A stretch of 64,000 bases of DNA from the NCBI GenBank assembly GCA_037176725.1, contig JAZBRS010000077.1:2542001-2606000 (forward strand), in the 5' to 3' direction. Every line of letters begins with the position of its first letter. The stretch's first letter is position 1. Position numbers and translations under genes: made by a program. The notes beneath the pieces were generated by a model. The model was not told the DNA's origin, did no database searches, and worked only from the letters and a program-made list of their open reading frames with translations. Origin of the DNA: Posidonia oceanica. Its lineage: Eukaryota > Streptophyta > Magnoliopsida > Alismatales > Posidoniaceae. Positions 46,264 to 59,730 of the stretch are shown here, one piece after another.

Positions 46264-49200
46264 CCGGTCTTGATAAGGCTTGCACTTATCTTTCCTGGCC
46301 TCTTCCGAGTCCTGATAGGGCTTGCACCTAACATTCTAGGCGGTCCGGTCTTGATAAGGCTTGCACTTATCGTTCCTGACCCCTTCCTAGTCTTGATAGG
46401 GCTTGCTCCTATCCTACCTCGCGGTCTGGTCATGATAAGGCTTGCACTAATCAATACTGACCTCTTCTGGCTCTTGATAGGACTTGCACCTATCATTCCT
46501 GGCGGCCCAGTCTAGATGAGGCATGCACTAATCATTCCTTGCCTCTTCCGGGTCTTGATAGGGCCTGCACCAATCATTCCTGGCGGTCCGGTCTTGATTA
46601 GGCTTGAACTTATCATTCCTGACCTCTTCCGGGTCTGGATAGGGCTTGCACCTTGCATTCCTGGCTGTCCGGTCTTGATAAGGCTTGCACTTATCTGTCC
46701 GGTCCTCTTCCTGGACTTGATAGGGCTTGCACCTATGATTCTTGTCGGTCTGGTCCTGATAAGGCTTGCACTTATCATTCCTGGCATCTTCACGTCTTGA
46801 TCGAGACTGCACCTATCATTCCTACCGGTCCGGTCTTGATAAGGCATGCACTTATCATTGCTGTAGGTCGGGTCTTGATACGGCTTGCACTTATCATTCC
46901 TGGACTCTTTCGGGTCTTGATAGGGATTGCACCTATCATTCCTGGTGGTCCGGTCAAGATTTGGCCTGCACTTATCATTCCCGGCCTCCTCGGGGTCTTG
47001 ATAGGGCTTGCACCAATCATTCCTGGCGGTCCAGTCTTAATAAGGCTCGCACTTATCATTCCTTCCCCCTTCCTGGTCATGATAGGGCTTGCACCTATCC
47101 GTCATCGCGGTCTGGTCTCGATAAGTCTCGCACTTATCATTCCTGACCTCCTTCGGGTCTTGATGGGGCTTGCACCTATCATTCCTGGCGGTCCTGTCAT
47201 GATAAGGCATGCACTTATCATTCCCGGCCTCTTCTTGGTCTTGATAGGGCTTGCACCTATCATTCCAGGCAGTCCGGTCTTGATAATGCTTCCACTTATC
47301 ATTCCTGACCTCTTCAGGGTCTTGATAGGGCATGCACATATCATTCCCGGCAGTCCGGTCTTGATAAGGCTTGCACGTGTCATTCCTAACCTCTTCCTGG
47401 TCTTGATTGGGCTTGCACCAATCATTGCTGGCGGTCTGGTCTTGATAAGGCTTGCACCTATCATTCCTGGCAGTCCGGTCTAGATATGGCTTGCGCTTAT
47501 CATTCCTGACCTCTTCCTGGTCTTGATAGGGCTTGCACCTATCATTCCGGGCAGTCTGGTCATGATAATGCTTGCACTAATGATTCATGTCGGTCCGATT
47601 TTGATAAGGCCTACTCTTCTCCTTCTGGGCCTCTTTCGTGTCTTGATAGGGCTTTCACCTACCATTCCTGGCGGTCCGGTCTTGATAAGGCTAGCACATT
47701 TCATTACGGACCTCTTTTGGTTCGTGTTAGGGCTTGCACCTATCATTCCAGGCGATCCAGTCATGATAAGGCTTGTACGTATCATTCCTGACCTCTTCCG
47801 GGTCCTGATAGGGCTTGCACCTATCATTCCTGGTGGTCGGGTCTTGATAAGGCTTGCACTTATCATTCCTGGCCTCTTCTAGGTCTTGATAGGGCTTGCA
47901 CCTGTCATTCCTGGTGGTCCTGTCTTGATAAGGCTTGCACTTATCATTCTTGACCCCTTCCTGGTCTTGATTGAGCTTGCGCCTATCAATCCAAGCGGTC
48001 CGATCTTGATATGGCTTGCACGAATCATTCCTAACCTCTTCCTGGTTTTGATAGGGCTTGCACCTATCATTACTTGCGGTCCATCTTTGATAAGGCTTAC
48101 ACTTATCATTCCTAACCTCTTCCTGGTCTTGATAGGGCTTGCACCTATCATTCCTAGCGGTCCGGTCTTGATAAGGCTTGCACCTATCATTCCCGGCAAT
48201 TTGGTCTAGATATGGCTTGCACTTATCATTCCTGACCTCTTCCGGGTCTTGATGGGGCTAGCACCTATCATTCCGGGCAGTCTGGTCTTAATAATGCTTG
48301 CACTAATCTTTCCTGTCGGTCCGGTTTTGATAAGGCCTGCGCTTCTCCTTCTGGGCCTCTTTCGTGTCTTGATAAGGCTAGCACATATCATTCCTCGTGG
48401 TCCGGTCCAGATAAGGCTTGCACTTATCATTCCTGACCCATTCCTGGTCTTGATAGGACTTGCACCTATCCTTCCTCGCGGTCCAGTATCGATAAGACTT
48501 GCACTTATCGTTCTTGACCTCTTCCAGGTCTTGATAGGGCTTACACCTACCATTCCAGGCGGTTCGGTCTTGATAAGGCTTGCATTTATCATTCTTGTCC
48601 TCTTCCTGTTCTTGTTAGGGCTTGCACCTAACATTCCTGGTGGTCTGGTCTGGATAAGGCTTGCACTTATCAATCCTGGCCTCTTTCGGGTTTTGATAGG
48701 GCTTGCACCTATCATTCCTGGCGGTCCGGCCTTGATAATGCATGCACTTATCATTGCTGACCTCTTCAGGGTCTTGATAGGGCATGCACCTATCGTTCTT
48801 GGCGGTCCGATTTTGATAAGGCTTGCACTTATCATTCCTAACCTCTTCCTGGTGATGATAGGGCTTGCACCTATCATTCCTGGCGGTCCGGTCTTGATAA
48901 GGCTTGCACCTATCATTCCAGGCAGTCCAGTCATGATAAGGCTTGTACGTATCATTCCTGACCTCTTCCGGGTCCTGATAGGGCTTGCACCTATCATTCT
49001 GGTGGTCGGGTCTTGATAAGGCATGCACTTATCATTCTTGGCCTCTTCTGGGTCTTGATAGGGCGAGCACCTGTCATTCCCGGCGATCCTGTCATGATGT
49101 GGCTTGCACTTAACATTCTTGACCCCTTCCTGGTCTTGATCGAACTCGCACCTATCATTCCTGGCGATCCGATCTTGATATGGCTTGCACGAATCATTCC

Positions 49201-52200
49201 TAACCTCTTCCTGGTTTTGATAGGGCTTGCACCTATCATTACTGACGGTCAAGCTTTGATAAGGCTTGCACTTATCATTCCTGACCTCTTCCTGGTCTTG
49301 ATAGGGCTTGCACCTATCATTCCTGGCAGTCTGGTGTTGATAAGGCTTGCACATATCATTCCAAACCTCTTCCTGGTCTTGATAGGGCTTGCACCAATCA
49401 TTCCTGGTGGTCCGGTCTTGATAAGACTTGCACCAATCATTCCTGGTGGTCCGGTCTTGATATGAGTTGCACTTGTCCTTCCTGACCACTTCCGGGTCTT
49501 GATAGGGCTTGCACCTATCATTCCTGGTAATCTGGTATTGATAAGGCTTGCACTAGTCACACCTGTCGGTCCGATTTTGATAAGGCCTGCACTTATCATT
49601 CCTGACATCTTCAGGTCTTGTTAGGGCTTGCACCTATCATTCCTGGCGGTCCGATCTTGATAAGGTTTGTACTTATCATTCCTGACCTCTTCCGGGTCTT
49701 GATAGGGCTTTTACCTATCATTCCTGGTGGTCGGGTCTTGATATGGCTTGCACTTATCATTCCTATCGGTTCGGTCTTGATACGGCTTGCACTTATCATT
49801 GCCGGTGTCTTTCGGGTCTTGATAGGGCTTGCACCTATCATTCCTGGTGGTCAGGTCATGATAAGGCCTGCACTTATCATTCCCGGCCTCCTCCAGGTCT
49901 TGATAGGGCTTGCACCAATCATTCTTGGCGGTCCAGTGGTGATGAGGGTCGCGCTTATCATTCTTGACCCCATCCTGGTCATGATAGGGCTTGCACTTAC
50001 CCTTCCTCGCGGTCCAGTCATGATAAGGCTTGCACTTATCATTCCTGACCTCCTCCGGGTCTTGATGGGGCTTGCACCTATCATTCCTGGCGGTCCTGTC
50101 TTGATAAGGCTGGCACTTATCATTCCCGGCCTCTTCCTGGTCATGATTGGGCTTGCACCTATCTTTCCAAGCGGTCCGATCTTGAAAATGCTTGCCCTTA
50201 TCATTCCTGACATCTTTGGGGTCTTGATAGGGCTTGCACCTATCGTTCCTAGTAGTCAAGTCTTGATAAGGCTTGCACTTATCATTCCTAACCTCTTCCT
50301 GGTCTTGATAGGGCTTGCACCTATCAATCCTGGCGGTCCTGTCTAGATGAGGCTTGCACCAATCATTCCTGGCAGGCCAGTCTTGATATGGCTTGCACTT
50401 ATCATTCCTGACCTCTTCCTGGTCTAGATAGGGCTTGCACCTATCATTTCGGGCAGTCTGGTCTTGATAATGCTTGCACTAATCATTCCTGTCGGTCCGG
50501 TTTTGATAAGGCCTGCACTTATCCTTCTAGGCCACTTTCGGGTCTTGATAGGGCTTGCACCTATCAATCCTCGTGGTCCGGTCTTGATAAGGCTTGCACT
50601 TATCAATCCTGACCCCTTCCTGGTCTTGATAGGACTTGCACCTATCCTTTCTCGCGGTCCAGTCTTGATTGGCTTGCACTTATCGTTCTTGACCATTTCC
50701 GGGTCATGATAGGGTTTAACCTACCATTCCAGGCGGTCCGGTCTTCATAAGGCTTGCACTTATCATTCCTGGCCTCTTCCGGGTCTTGATAGGACTTGCA
50801 CCTACCATTCCAAGCGGTCCGATCTTGATAAGGCTAGCACATTTCATTCCTGACCTCTTTCGGTTCTTGTTAGGCTTGCACCTATCATTCCAGGCGGTCC
50901 AGTCATGATAAGGCTTGTACATATCATTCCTGACCTCTTCCGGGTCCTGATAGGGCTTGCACCTATCATTCCTGGTGGTCGGGTCTTGATAAGGCTTGCA
51001 CTTATCATTCCTGGCCTCTTCTGGGTCTTGATAGGGCTTGCACCTGTCATTCCTGGTGGTCTGGTCATGATAAGGCTGGCACTTATCATTCTTGACCCCT
51101 TCCAAGTCTTGATAGAGCTTGCACCAATCATTCCTGGCGGTCCGATCTTGATATGGCTTGCACGTATCGCTCCTAACCTCTTCCTGGTTTTGATAGGGCT
51201 CGCACCTATCAGTGCTAACGGTCCAGCTTTGACAACGCTTGCACTTGTCATTCCTAACCTCTTTCTGGTCTTGATAGGGCTTCTAGCTATCATTCAAGGC
51301 AGTCCGGTCTTGATAAGGCTTGCACTTATCATTCCTGACCTCTTCCAAGTCATGATAGTGCTTGCACCTATCATTCCAGTCTGTCCGGTATTGGTAAGGC
51401 TTGCACTTATCATTCCTGGTGGTCCGGTCTTGATAAGGCATGCACTTATCATTCCTGTGCCCTTCCTAATCGTGATAGGGCTTGCAGCGATCCTTCTTGG
51501 CAGTCCGGTCTTGATAAGGTTTGCACTTATCATTCCTGACCTCATCCGAGTCTTGATAGGGCTTTCACCTATCATTCCTGGCTGTCCGGTCGTGATAAGG
51601 CATGCACTACTCATTCCTGGCCTCTTCCAGGTCTTCATAGGGCTAGCACCTATCATTCCCAGTGGTTCGGTCTTGATAAGGCTTGCACTTATCATTCCTG
51701 ACCTCTTGCGGGTCATGATAGGGCTTGCATCTATCATTCCTGGTGGTCCGGTCTTGATAAGGCTTGCACTTATCATTCCTGGCCTCTTATGGGTCTTGAT
51801 AGGGCTTGCACCAATCATTCCAGGCAGTCCAATCTTGATAAGGCTTGCACTTATCAATCCTGACCCCTTTCTGGTCTTGATAGGGCTTGCACCTATCCTT
51901 CCTCACGGTCCGGTCATGATAAGGCTTGCACTTATCATTCCAGACCTCCTCCGAGTCTTGATAGGGCTTGCACCTATCATCTCTGGCGGTCCTGTCTTGA
52001 CATGGCTTGCACTTTTCACTCCCGGCCTCTTCTTGGTCTTGATAGGGCTTGCACCTATCATTCCTGGCAGTCTGGTCTTGATAATGCATGCACTTATCAT
52101 TCCTGACCTCCTCTGGGTCTTGATGGGGCTTGCACCTATTATTCCAGGCAGCCCGGTCTTGATAAGGCTTGCACTTATCATTCCTAACCTCTTCCTGGTC

Positions 52201-55200
52201 TTGATAGGGCTTGCACTAATCATTCCTGGCGGTCCGATCTTGTTAAGGCTTGGACCTATCATTCCTGGCTGTCTGGTCTTAATATGGCATGCACTTATCA
52301 TTCCTGACCTCTTTCGGGTCTTGATAGGGCTTACACCTATCATCCTGGCAGTCCGGTCTTGATAAGGCTTGCACTAATCATTCCTGTCTGTCCGGTTTTG
52401 ATATGGCCCGAACTTATCATTCCTGACCTCTTCCAGGTCAAGTTAGGGCTTGCACCTATCATTCCTGGCAGTCCGAACTTGATAAGGCGTGTACTTATCG
52501 TTCCTGACCTCTTCCGGGTCTTGATGGGGCCTGCACCTATCATTCCTGGTGGTCGGGTCTTGATAAGGCTTGCACCTATTATTCCTAGCGGTCCGGTCTT
52601 GATAGGGCTTGCAGCTATCTTTCCTGTCGGTCCGGTCTTGATAAGGCCTGCACTTATCATTCCTGCCGGTCCGGTCTTGATAAGGCTTGCACTTATCATT
52701 CCCTACCTCTTCCGAGTACTGATAGGGCTCGCTCCTTTCATTCTTTGCGGTCCAGTCAAGATATGGCTTGCACTTATCAATCCTGGCCTCTTCTGAGTCC
52801 TGATAGGGCTTGCACCTAACATTCTAGGCGGTCCGGTCTTGATAAGGCTTGCACTTATCATTCCTGACCCCTTCCTGGTCTTGATAGGACTTGCACCTAT
52901 CCTCGCGGTTCGGTCTTGATAAGGCTTGCACTAATCCATCCTGACCTCTTCTGGGTCTTAATGGGACTTGTAGCTATCATTCATGGCGGCCTGGTCTAGA
53001 TAAGGCATGCACTTATCGTTCCTAACCGCTTCCGGGTCTTGATAGGGCATGCACCTAACATTCTTGGCTGTCCGGTCTTGATAAGGCTTGCACGTATCGT
53101 TCCAGATCTCTTGCTGGACATGATAGGGCTTGCACCTATCATTCTTGTCGGTCCGGTCCTGATAAGGCATGCACTTATCATTCCTGGCCTGTTCGGATCT
53201 CGATAGGGACTGCACCTATCATTTCTACCGGTCCGATCTTGATTGGGCTTGCACTTATCATTCCTGTCGGTCCGGTCATGATACGGCTTGCACTTATCAT
53301 TCCTGGCCCTTTTCGAGTCTTGATAGGGCTTGCACCTACCATTCCTAGTGGTCTGGTCTTGATAAGGCCTGCACTTATCATTCCTGGCCTCTTTCGGGTC
53401 TTGATAGGACTTGCACCAATCATTCCTGGCGGTCCAGTCATGATAAGGCTTGCACTAATCATTCCGGACCCCTTTCTGGTCTTGATAGGGCATGCACCTA
53501 TCCTTCCTCGCGGTCCGGTCATGATAAGGCTTGCACTTATCATTCCTGACCTCCTCCGGGTCTTGATAGGGCTTGCACCTATCATTCCTGATGGTCCTGT
53601 CTTGATAAGGCTTGCACTTACCATTCCCAGCCTCTTCCTGGTCTTGATAGGGCTAGCACCTATCATTCCAGGCGGTCCGGTCGTGATAATGCATGCACTT
53701 ATCATTCCAGACCACTACTGGGTCTTGATAGGGGTTTTACCTATCGTTCCTGGCGCTTCGGTCTTGATAAGGCTTGCACTTATCATTCCTAACCTCTTCC
53801 TGGTCTTGATAGGGCCTGCACCTATCATTCCGGGCGGTCCGATCTTGATTAGGCTTGCACCTATCATTCCTGGCTATCCGATCTTGATTAGGCTTGCACC
53901 TATCATTCCTGGCGGACCGGTCTTGATATGGCTTGCACTTATCATTCCTAACCTCTTGCTAGTCTTGATAGGGCTTGCATCTATCTTTCCTGGCAGTCCG
54001 GTCATGATATGGCTTGCACTTATCATTCCAGTCGGTCCGGTTTTGATAAGGCCTGCACTTAACCTTTTGGGCCTCTTTCGGGTCTTGATAGGGCTAGCAC
54101 CTATCATTCCTTGTGGTCCGGTCATGATAAGGCTTGCACTTATCATTCCTGACCCCTTCCTAGTCTTGATAGGACTTGCACCTATCCTTCCTCACGGTCC
54201 AGTCTTGATAAGGCTTGCACTTATCGTTCCTGACCTCTTTCGGGTCTTGATAGGGCTTGCACCTAGCATTCCAGGCGGTCCGGTCTTGATAAGGCTTGCA
54301 CTTATCATTACTGACCTCTTCCTGTTCTTGATAGGGCTTGCACCTATCATTCCTGGGGGTCTTGTCTTGATAAGGCTTGTACTTATCAATCCTGGCCTCT
54401 TCTGGGAAATGATAGGGCTTGCACCAACCATTCCTGGCGGTCCGGTCTTGATAAGGCTAGTACATTTCATTCCTGACCACTTTTGGGTCTTGTTAGGGCT
54501 TGCACCTATCATTCCTGGTGGTGTAGTCTTGATGAGGCCTGTACTTATCATTCCTGGCCCCTTCTTAGTCTTGATAGGACTTGCACCTATCCTTCCTCAC
54601 GGTCCAGTCTTGATAAGGCTTGCACTTATCGTTCTTGACCTCTTCCGGGTCTTGTTAGGGCTTGCACCTATCATTCCTGGCGGTCCGGTCTTGATAAGGC
54701 TAGTACTTATCATTCCTAACCTCTTCCTGGTCTTGATAGGGCTTGCACCAATCATTCCTGGTGGTCAGGTCTTGATAAGGCTTGCACTTATCATTCCTGG
54801 CCTCCTCTGGGTCTTGATTGGGCTTGCACCTATCATTCCTGGCAGACCGGTCTTGAGAAAACTTGCACTTATCGTTCTTGACCCCTTCCTGGTATTGATT
54901 GGGCTTGCACCTATCATTCCTGACGGTCCAATCTTGATATGGCTTGCATGTATCACTCCTAACCTCCTCCTCGTTTTGATCGGACTTGCACCTATCATTA
55001 CTGACGGTCCAGTCTTGATGAGGCTTGCACTTACCATTCCTGACCTCTTCCAGGTCATGATAGGGCTTCTAGCTATCATTCCTGGCGGTCCGGTCATGAT
55101 CAGGCTCACACTTATCATTCCAGACCTTTTCCAGGTCATGATAGGGCTTGCACCTATCATTCCTGTCGGTCCGGTATTGATAAGGCTTGCACTTATCATT

Positions 55201-58200
55201 CCTAGCCTATACTGGGTCTTGATTGGGCTTGCACCTATCATTCCTGGCGGTCCGGTCTTGATAAGGCTTGCACTTATCAATCCTGACCCCTTCCTGGTCT
55301 TGATTGGGCTTGCGACTATCCTTCCTGGCGGTCCGGTCTTGATAAGGCTTGCACTTATCATTCCTGACCTCTTTCGAGTCTTGATAGGGCTTGCACCTAT
55401 CATTCCTGGCGGTCCGGTCTTCATAAGGCTTGCACATATCATTCTCGACCACTTCCAGGTTTTGATAGGGCTTACACCTGTCATTCCTGACGGTCCAGTC
55501 ATGATAAGGCTTGCACTTATCATTCCTGACCTCATCCGTGTCTTGATAGGGCTTGCACCAATCATTCCTGGCTGTCCGGGCTTGATAAGGCTTGCACTTA
55601 TCATTCCTGGCCTCTTCCTGGTCTTCATAGGGCTTGCACCTGTCATTCCTAGTGGTTCAGTCTTGATAAGGCTTGCACTTATCATTCTTGACCTCTTCCA
55701 GGTCTTGGTAGGGCTTGCACCTATCATTCCTTGTTGTCCAGTCATGCTAAGGCGTGCACTTATCATTCCTAGCCTCATCCGGGTTTTGATAGGGCTTGCA
55801 CCAATTATTCTTGGCGGTCCAGTCTTGATAAGGCTTGCTCTTATCATTCCTGAACCCTTCCTTGTCTTGGTATGGCTTACACCTAACCATCCTCACGGGC
55901 CGGTCACGATATGGCCTGCACTTATCATTCCAGACCTCTTCCAGGTCATGATAGGGCTTGCCCCTACCAATCCTGGCAGTCCATTCTTGATAAGGCTTGC
56001 ACTTATAATTCCCGGCCTCTTCTAGGTCATGATAGGGCATGCACCTATCATTCCAGGCGGTCCGGTCTTCGTACTGCTTGCACTTATCATTGCTGACCTC
56101 TTCTAGGTATTGATAGGGCATGCACCTATCCTTCCTGGTGGTCCTGTCTTGATAAGGCTTGCACTTATCATTCCCGGCCTCTTCCAAGTCTTGATAGGGC
56201 TTGCACCTATCCTTCCAGGCGGTCCGGTCTTGATAATGCTTGCACTTATCGTTCCTAACCTCTTCTGTGTCTTGATAGGGCTTGCACCTATCGTTCCTGG
56301 CTGTCCGGCCTTGATAAGGCTTGCACTTATCATTCCTGTCGGTCCGGTTTTTGATAAGGCTTGCACTTAACCATCCGGGCCTCTTTCAGGTCTTGATATG
56401 GTTTGCACCTATCATTCCTCATGATCCGGTCTTGATAAGGCTTGCACTTATCATTCCTGACCCATTCCTGGTCTTGATAGGACTTGCACCTATCCTGCCT
56501 TGCGGTCGGGTCCTGGTAAGGCTAGCACTTATCAATCCTGACTTCTTCCGGGTCTTGATAGGGCTTGCACCTACCATTCCTGGCTGTACGGTCTTGATAA
56601 AGCATGCACTTATCATTCCTGAGCTCTTCCTGTTTTTGATAGGGCTCGCACCTATCATTCCAGGTGGTCCGATCTTGATAAGGCTTGCACTTATCATTCC
56701 TGGCCTTTTCTAGGTCTTGATAGGGCTTGCACCTACCATTCCTAGCGGTCCAGTCTTGATATGGCTAGCACTTATCATTCCTAACCTCCTTCGGGTCTTG
56801 TTAGGGCTTGCACCTACATTGCTAGTTGTCCGGTCTTGGTAAGGCTTGTACTTACCATTCCTGACCTCTTCCGGGTCATGATAGGGCTTGCACCTATCAT
56901 TCCTAGTGGTCGGGTCATGATAAGGCTTGCACTTATCATTCATGGCCTCTTCCGGATCTTGATAAGGCTTGCGCTTATCATTCTTGACCCCATCCTGTTC
57001 TTGATAGGGCATGCTCTGACTATTCCTGTCGGTCCGGTCATGATAAGGCTTGCACTTGTCATTCCTGGCCACTTCTGTGTCTTGATAGGGCTTGCACTTA
57101 TCAATCCAAGCGGTCCGGTCAAGATATGGCTTGCGCTTATCATTCCTGACGTCTTCCGGGTCTTGATAAGGCTTGCACCTACCATTGCTGGCTGTCCGAT
57201 CATGATAAAGCTTGCACTTATCATTCCTAACCTCTTCCTATTTTTGACAGGGCTCGCACCTATCATTCCAGGTGGTCCGGTCTTGATAAGGCTTGCACTT
57301 ATCGTTCCTGGCCTCTTTCGGGTCGTGATAGGGCTTGCACCAACCATTACTAGCGGTTCGGTCTTTATAAGGCTAGCACTTATCATTCCTAACCTCTTCC
57401 ATGTCTTGTTAGGGCTTTCACCTATCTTTCCTGCTGGTCCGGTCATGATAAGGCTTGTACTTATCATTTTCGACCTCTTCTTGGTCTTTTTAGGGCTAGC
57501 ACCAATCATTCCTGGTGGTCGGGTCTGGATAAGGCTTGCACTTATAATTCTTGGCCTCTTCCGGGTCTTGATAGGGCTTGCACCTATCATTCCTGGTGTT
57601 CCGATCTTGATAAGGCGTGCACTTATCAATCTTGACCATTTCCTAGTCTTGATAGGGCTTGGTCATGATAAGGCTTGCACTTATCATTCTTGGCCACTTC
57701 TGGGTCATGATAAGGCATGCACCTATCATTCCAAGCGGTCCGGTCTTGATAATGCCTGCACTTATCATTCCTAGCCACTTCCAGGTCTTGATAGGGCTTG
57801 CACCTATCATTCCTGGCGGTCCAGTCTTGATATGGCTTGCACTTATCATTCCTAACCACTTCCTGGTCTTGGTAGGGCTTGCACCTATCGTTCCTAGCGG
57901 TCCGGTCTAGATAAGGCTTGCCCATATCATTCCTAGCCTCTTCCGAGTCCGGATAGGACTTGCACCTAACATTCCAGGCAGTCCAGTCTTGATAAGGCTT
58001 GCACTTATCATTCCTGGCCTCTTCTGGGTCTTGATAGGGCGTGCACCTAACTTTCCTAGCGGTCCAGTCTTGATAAGGCTTGCGCTTATCATTCTTGACC
58101 TCATCCTGGTCTTGATAGGGCTTGCACCTATCCTTCCTCGCGGTCTGGTCTTGATAAGGCATGCACTAATCATTCCTGATCTCTTCGGGTGTTGATAGGG

Positions 58201-58913
58201 CTTGCACCTATCATTCCTAGCGGTCCGGTCAAGATAAGGCATGCACTTATCATTCCTGGCCTCTTCCGGGTCTTGATAGGGCTTGCACCAAGCATTCCTG
58301 GCAGTCGGGTCTAGATAAGGCTTGCACTTATCATTCCTGGTCTTGATTGGGCATGCACCTATCATTTTTGTCGGTCAGGTCCTAATAATGCATGCACTTA
58401 TCATTCTCAACCTCTTCGGGTCAAGATAGGGACTGCACCTATCATTCCTGTCAGTCCGATCTTGATAAGGCTTGCACTAATCATTCCTGTCGGTCCGGTC
58501 ATGATAGGGCTTGCACTTATCATTCCAGGCCTCTATCGGGTTTTGGTAGGGCTTGCACCTATCATTCCTGGTGGTCCAGTCTTGATAAGGCTTGCACTTA
58601 TCATTCCTAGCCTCTTCCGGGTCTTGATAGGGCTTGCACCAATCATTCCTGGAGGTCCAATATTGGTAAGGCTTGCACTTATCATTCCTGACCCCTTCCT
58701 GGTCATGATAGGGCTTGCACCTATCCAACCTCGCAGTCCAGTCATGATAAGGCTTGCACTTAACGTTCCAGACGTCTTCTGGGTCTTGATAGGGCTTGCA
58801 CCTATCATTCCTGGCGGTCCAGTCTTGATGAGGCTTGCACATATCATTCCCGGCCTCTTCCCGATTTTTGTGGGGCTTGCACTTATCATTCCAGGCGGTC
58901 CAGTCTTGATAAT
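46264..58913 (+). repeat. Satellite array, segment 3 (12.65 kb)
   Basis: Longest stretch of the 81-bp dimer satellite, same orientation as segments 1 and 2. The longest open frame runs 53239-56025 (928 codons of a 27-residue repeat such as LIGLAPIIPGGPV). Minus frames carry SASLIKTGPPGMIGA- and NDKCKPYQDRTAR-type repeats. Variant units recur at larger spacing: a CTTCTCCTTCTGGGCCTC variant occurs near 3150, 47612 and 48345. The array lies between LTR3 (plus) and LTR4 (minus), whose 3' ends face each other. Confidence 0.95.
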
Positions 58914-59730
58914 TGTAGCGATCCCGATCAGAATCAGGCTCGCTATTTAGCGGCGATTGGATCCGAGGAAGAGGCTCGACTCAAAAACACTTGAAATCGA
59001 GGAGAAAAGAGAAAGATAAGACAAATCAGAGTCGCCACCATGTCTATTAACGGGAGACAAGGAAAACCGGGGGAAATGCGTGAATTAACACGCAAAACCA
59101 AGCAAGAAATGCAAAGCAAAGCAATGCAAAGGAAACAAATGCAAATACATGCAAATGAGATGACTCTAGCCTAGGATAAGGGCGGTATGGTCATTGCGGG
59201 CCAAAAGACAGGGCAAGGACTCCTGTTACGTGCGGGGAAGGTGTTAGGCACCCCCGACACGCCCGAGAATCGGTCTTTCTAGGCTTACGCTCGCATACGC
59301 AGGGAAATGCAAGATTGAATGCCTATGTGCCTATGAATGCCTAAATGAATGCTTAAGGTGTGCTCTAAGTGGAGAGATGCAGGGCAAGGAAGTAAACGTG
59401 CTGTCTAAGTGCTCAGCTACGCTGTCTGTGTTCCGAACCAGGCGAAACCTGGCTCGTGAAAATTCCAGGCAGTAAGCATCACAGCCCTATATGCAAATGC
59501 AAGCGAAAAAGCAAAACAACGGTAAAACCATGCAATGCGATCGACATGCAAGAGAAAATGGCGTAAAGCACGCAAAACGAGGCAAAAAACAAGAAAGTGC
59601 GCACAATGGTGCAAAAAGACAAGGTCAGCACGTAAAACAGGCGAGAAGGCAAGGCGGCACGCAAATCGGTGCAAAAGACGGTGACGGGCACGCAAAACTG
59701 TGCCAAAAACAGGACGAGCGCGCAAAAGAC
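58914..59730 (-). mobile_element. LTR4, truncated (U5 side only)
   Basis: The plus strand starts TGTAGCGATCCC (sense end GGGATCGCTACA), abutting satellite. It matches the last 800 bp or so of the other LTRs up to a few minisatellite units, then switches at about 59727-59731, within a shared CGGGC, to repeat a. It has no promoter region of its own. Confidence 0.8.

Noticed and set aside
46653..58950. Dozens of ORFs of 60-928 codons on both strands in the satellite segments as protein-coding genes
   Set aside because: They are translations of an 81-bp repeat whose monomers are multiples of three; several frames are open at once, starts and stops fall at random units, and no protein family is recognised.
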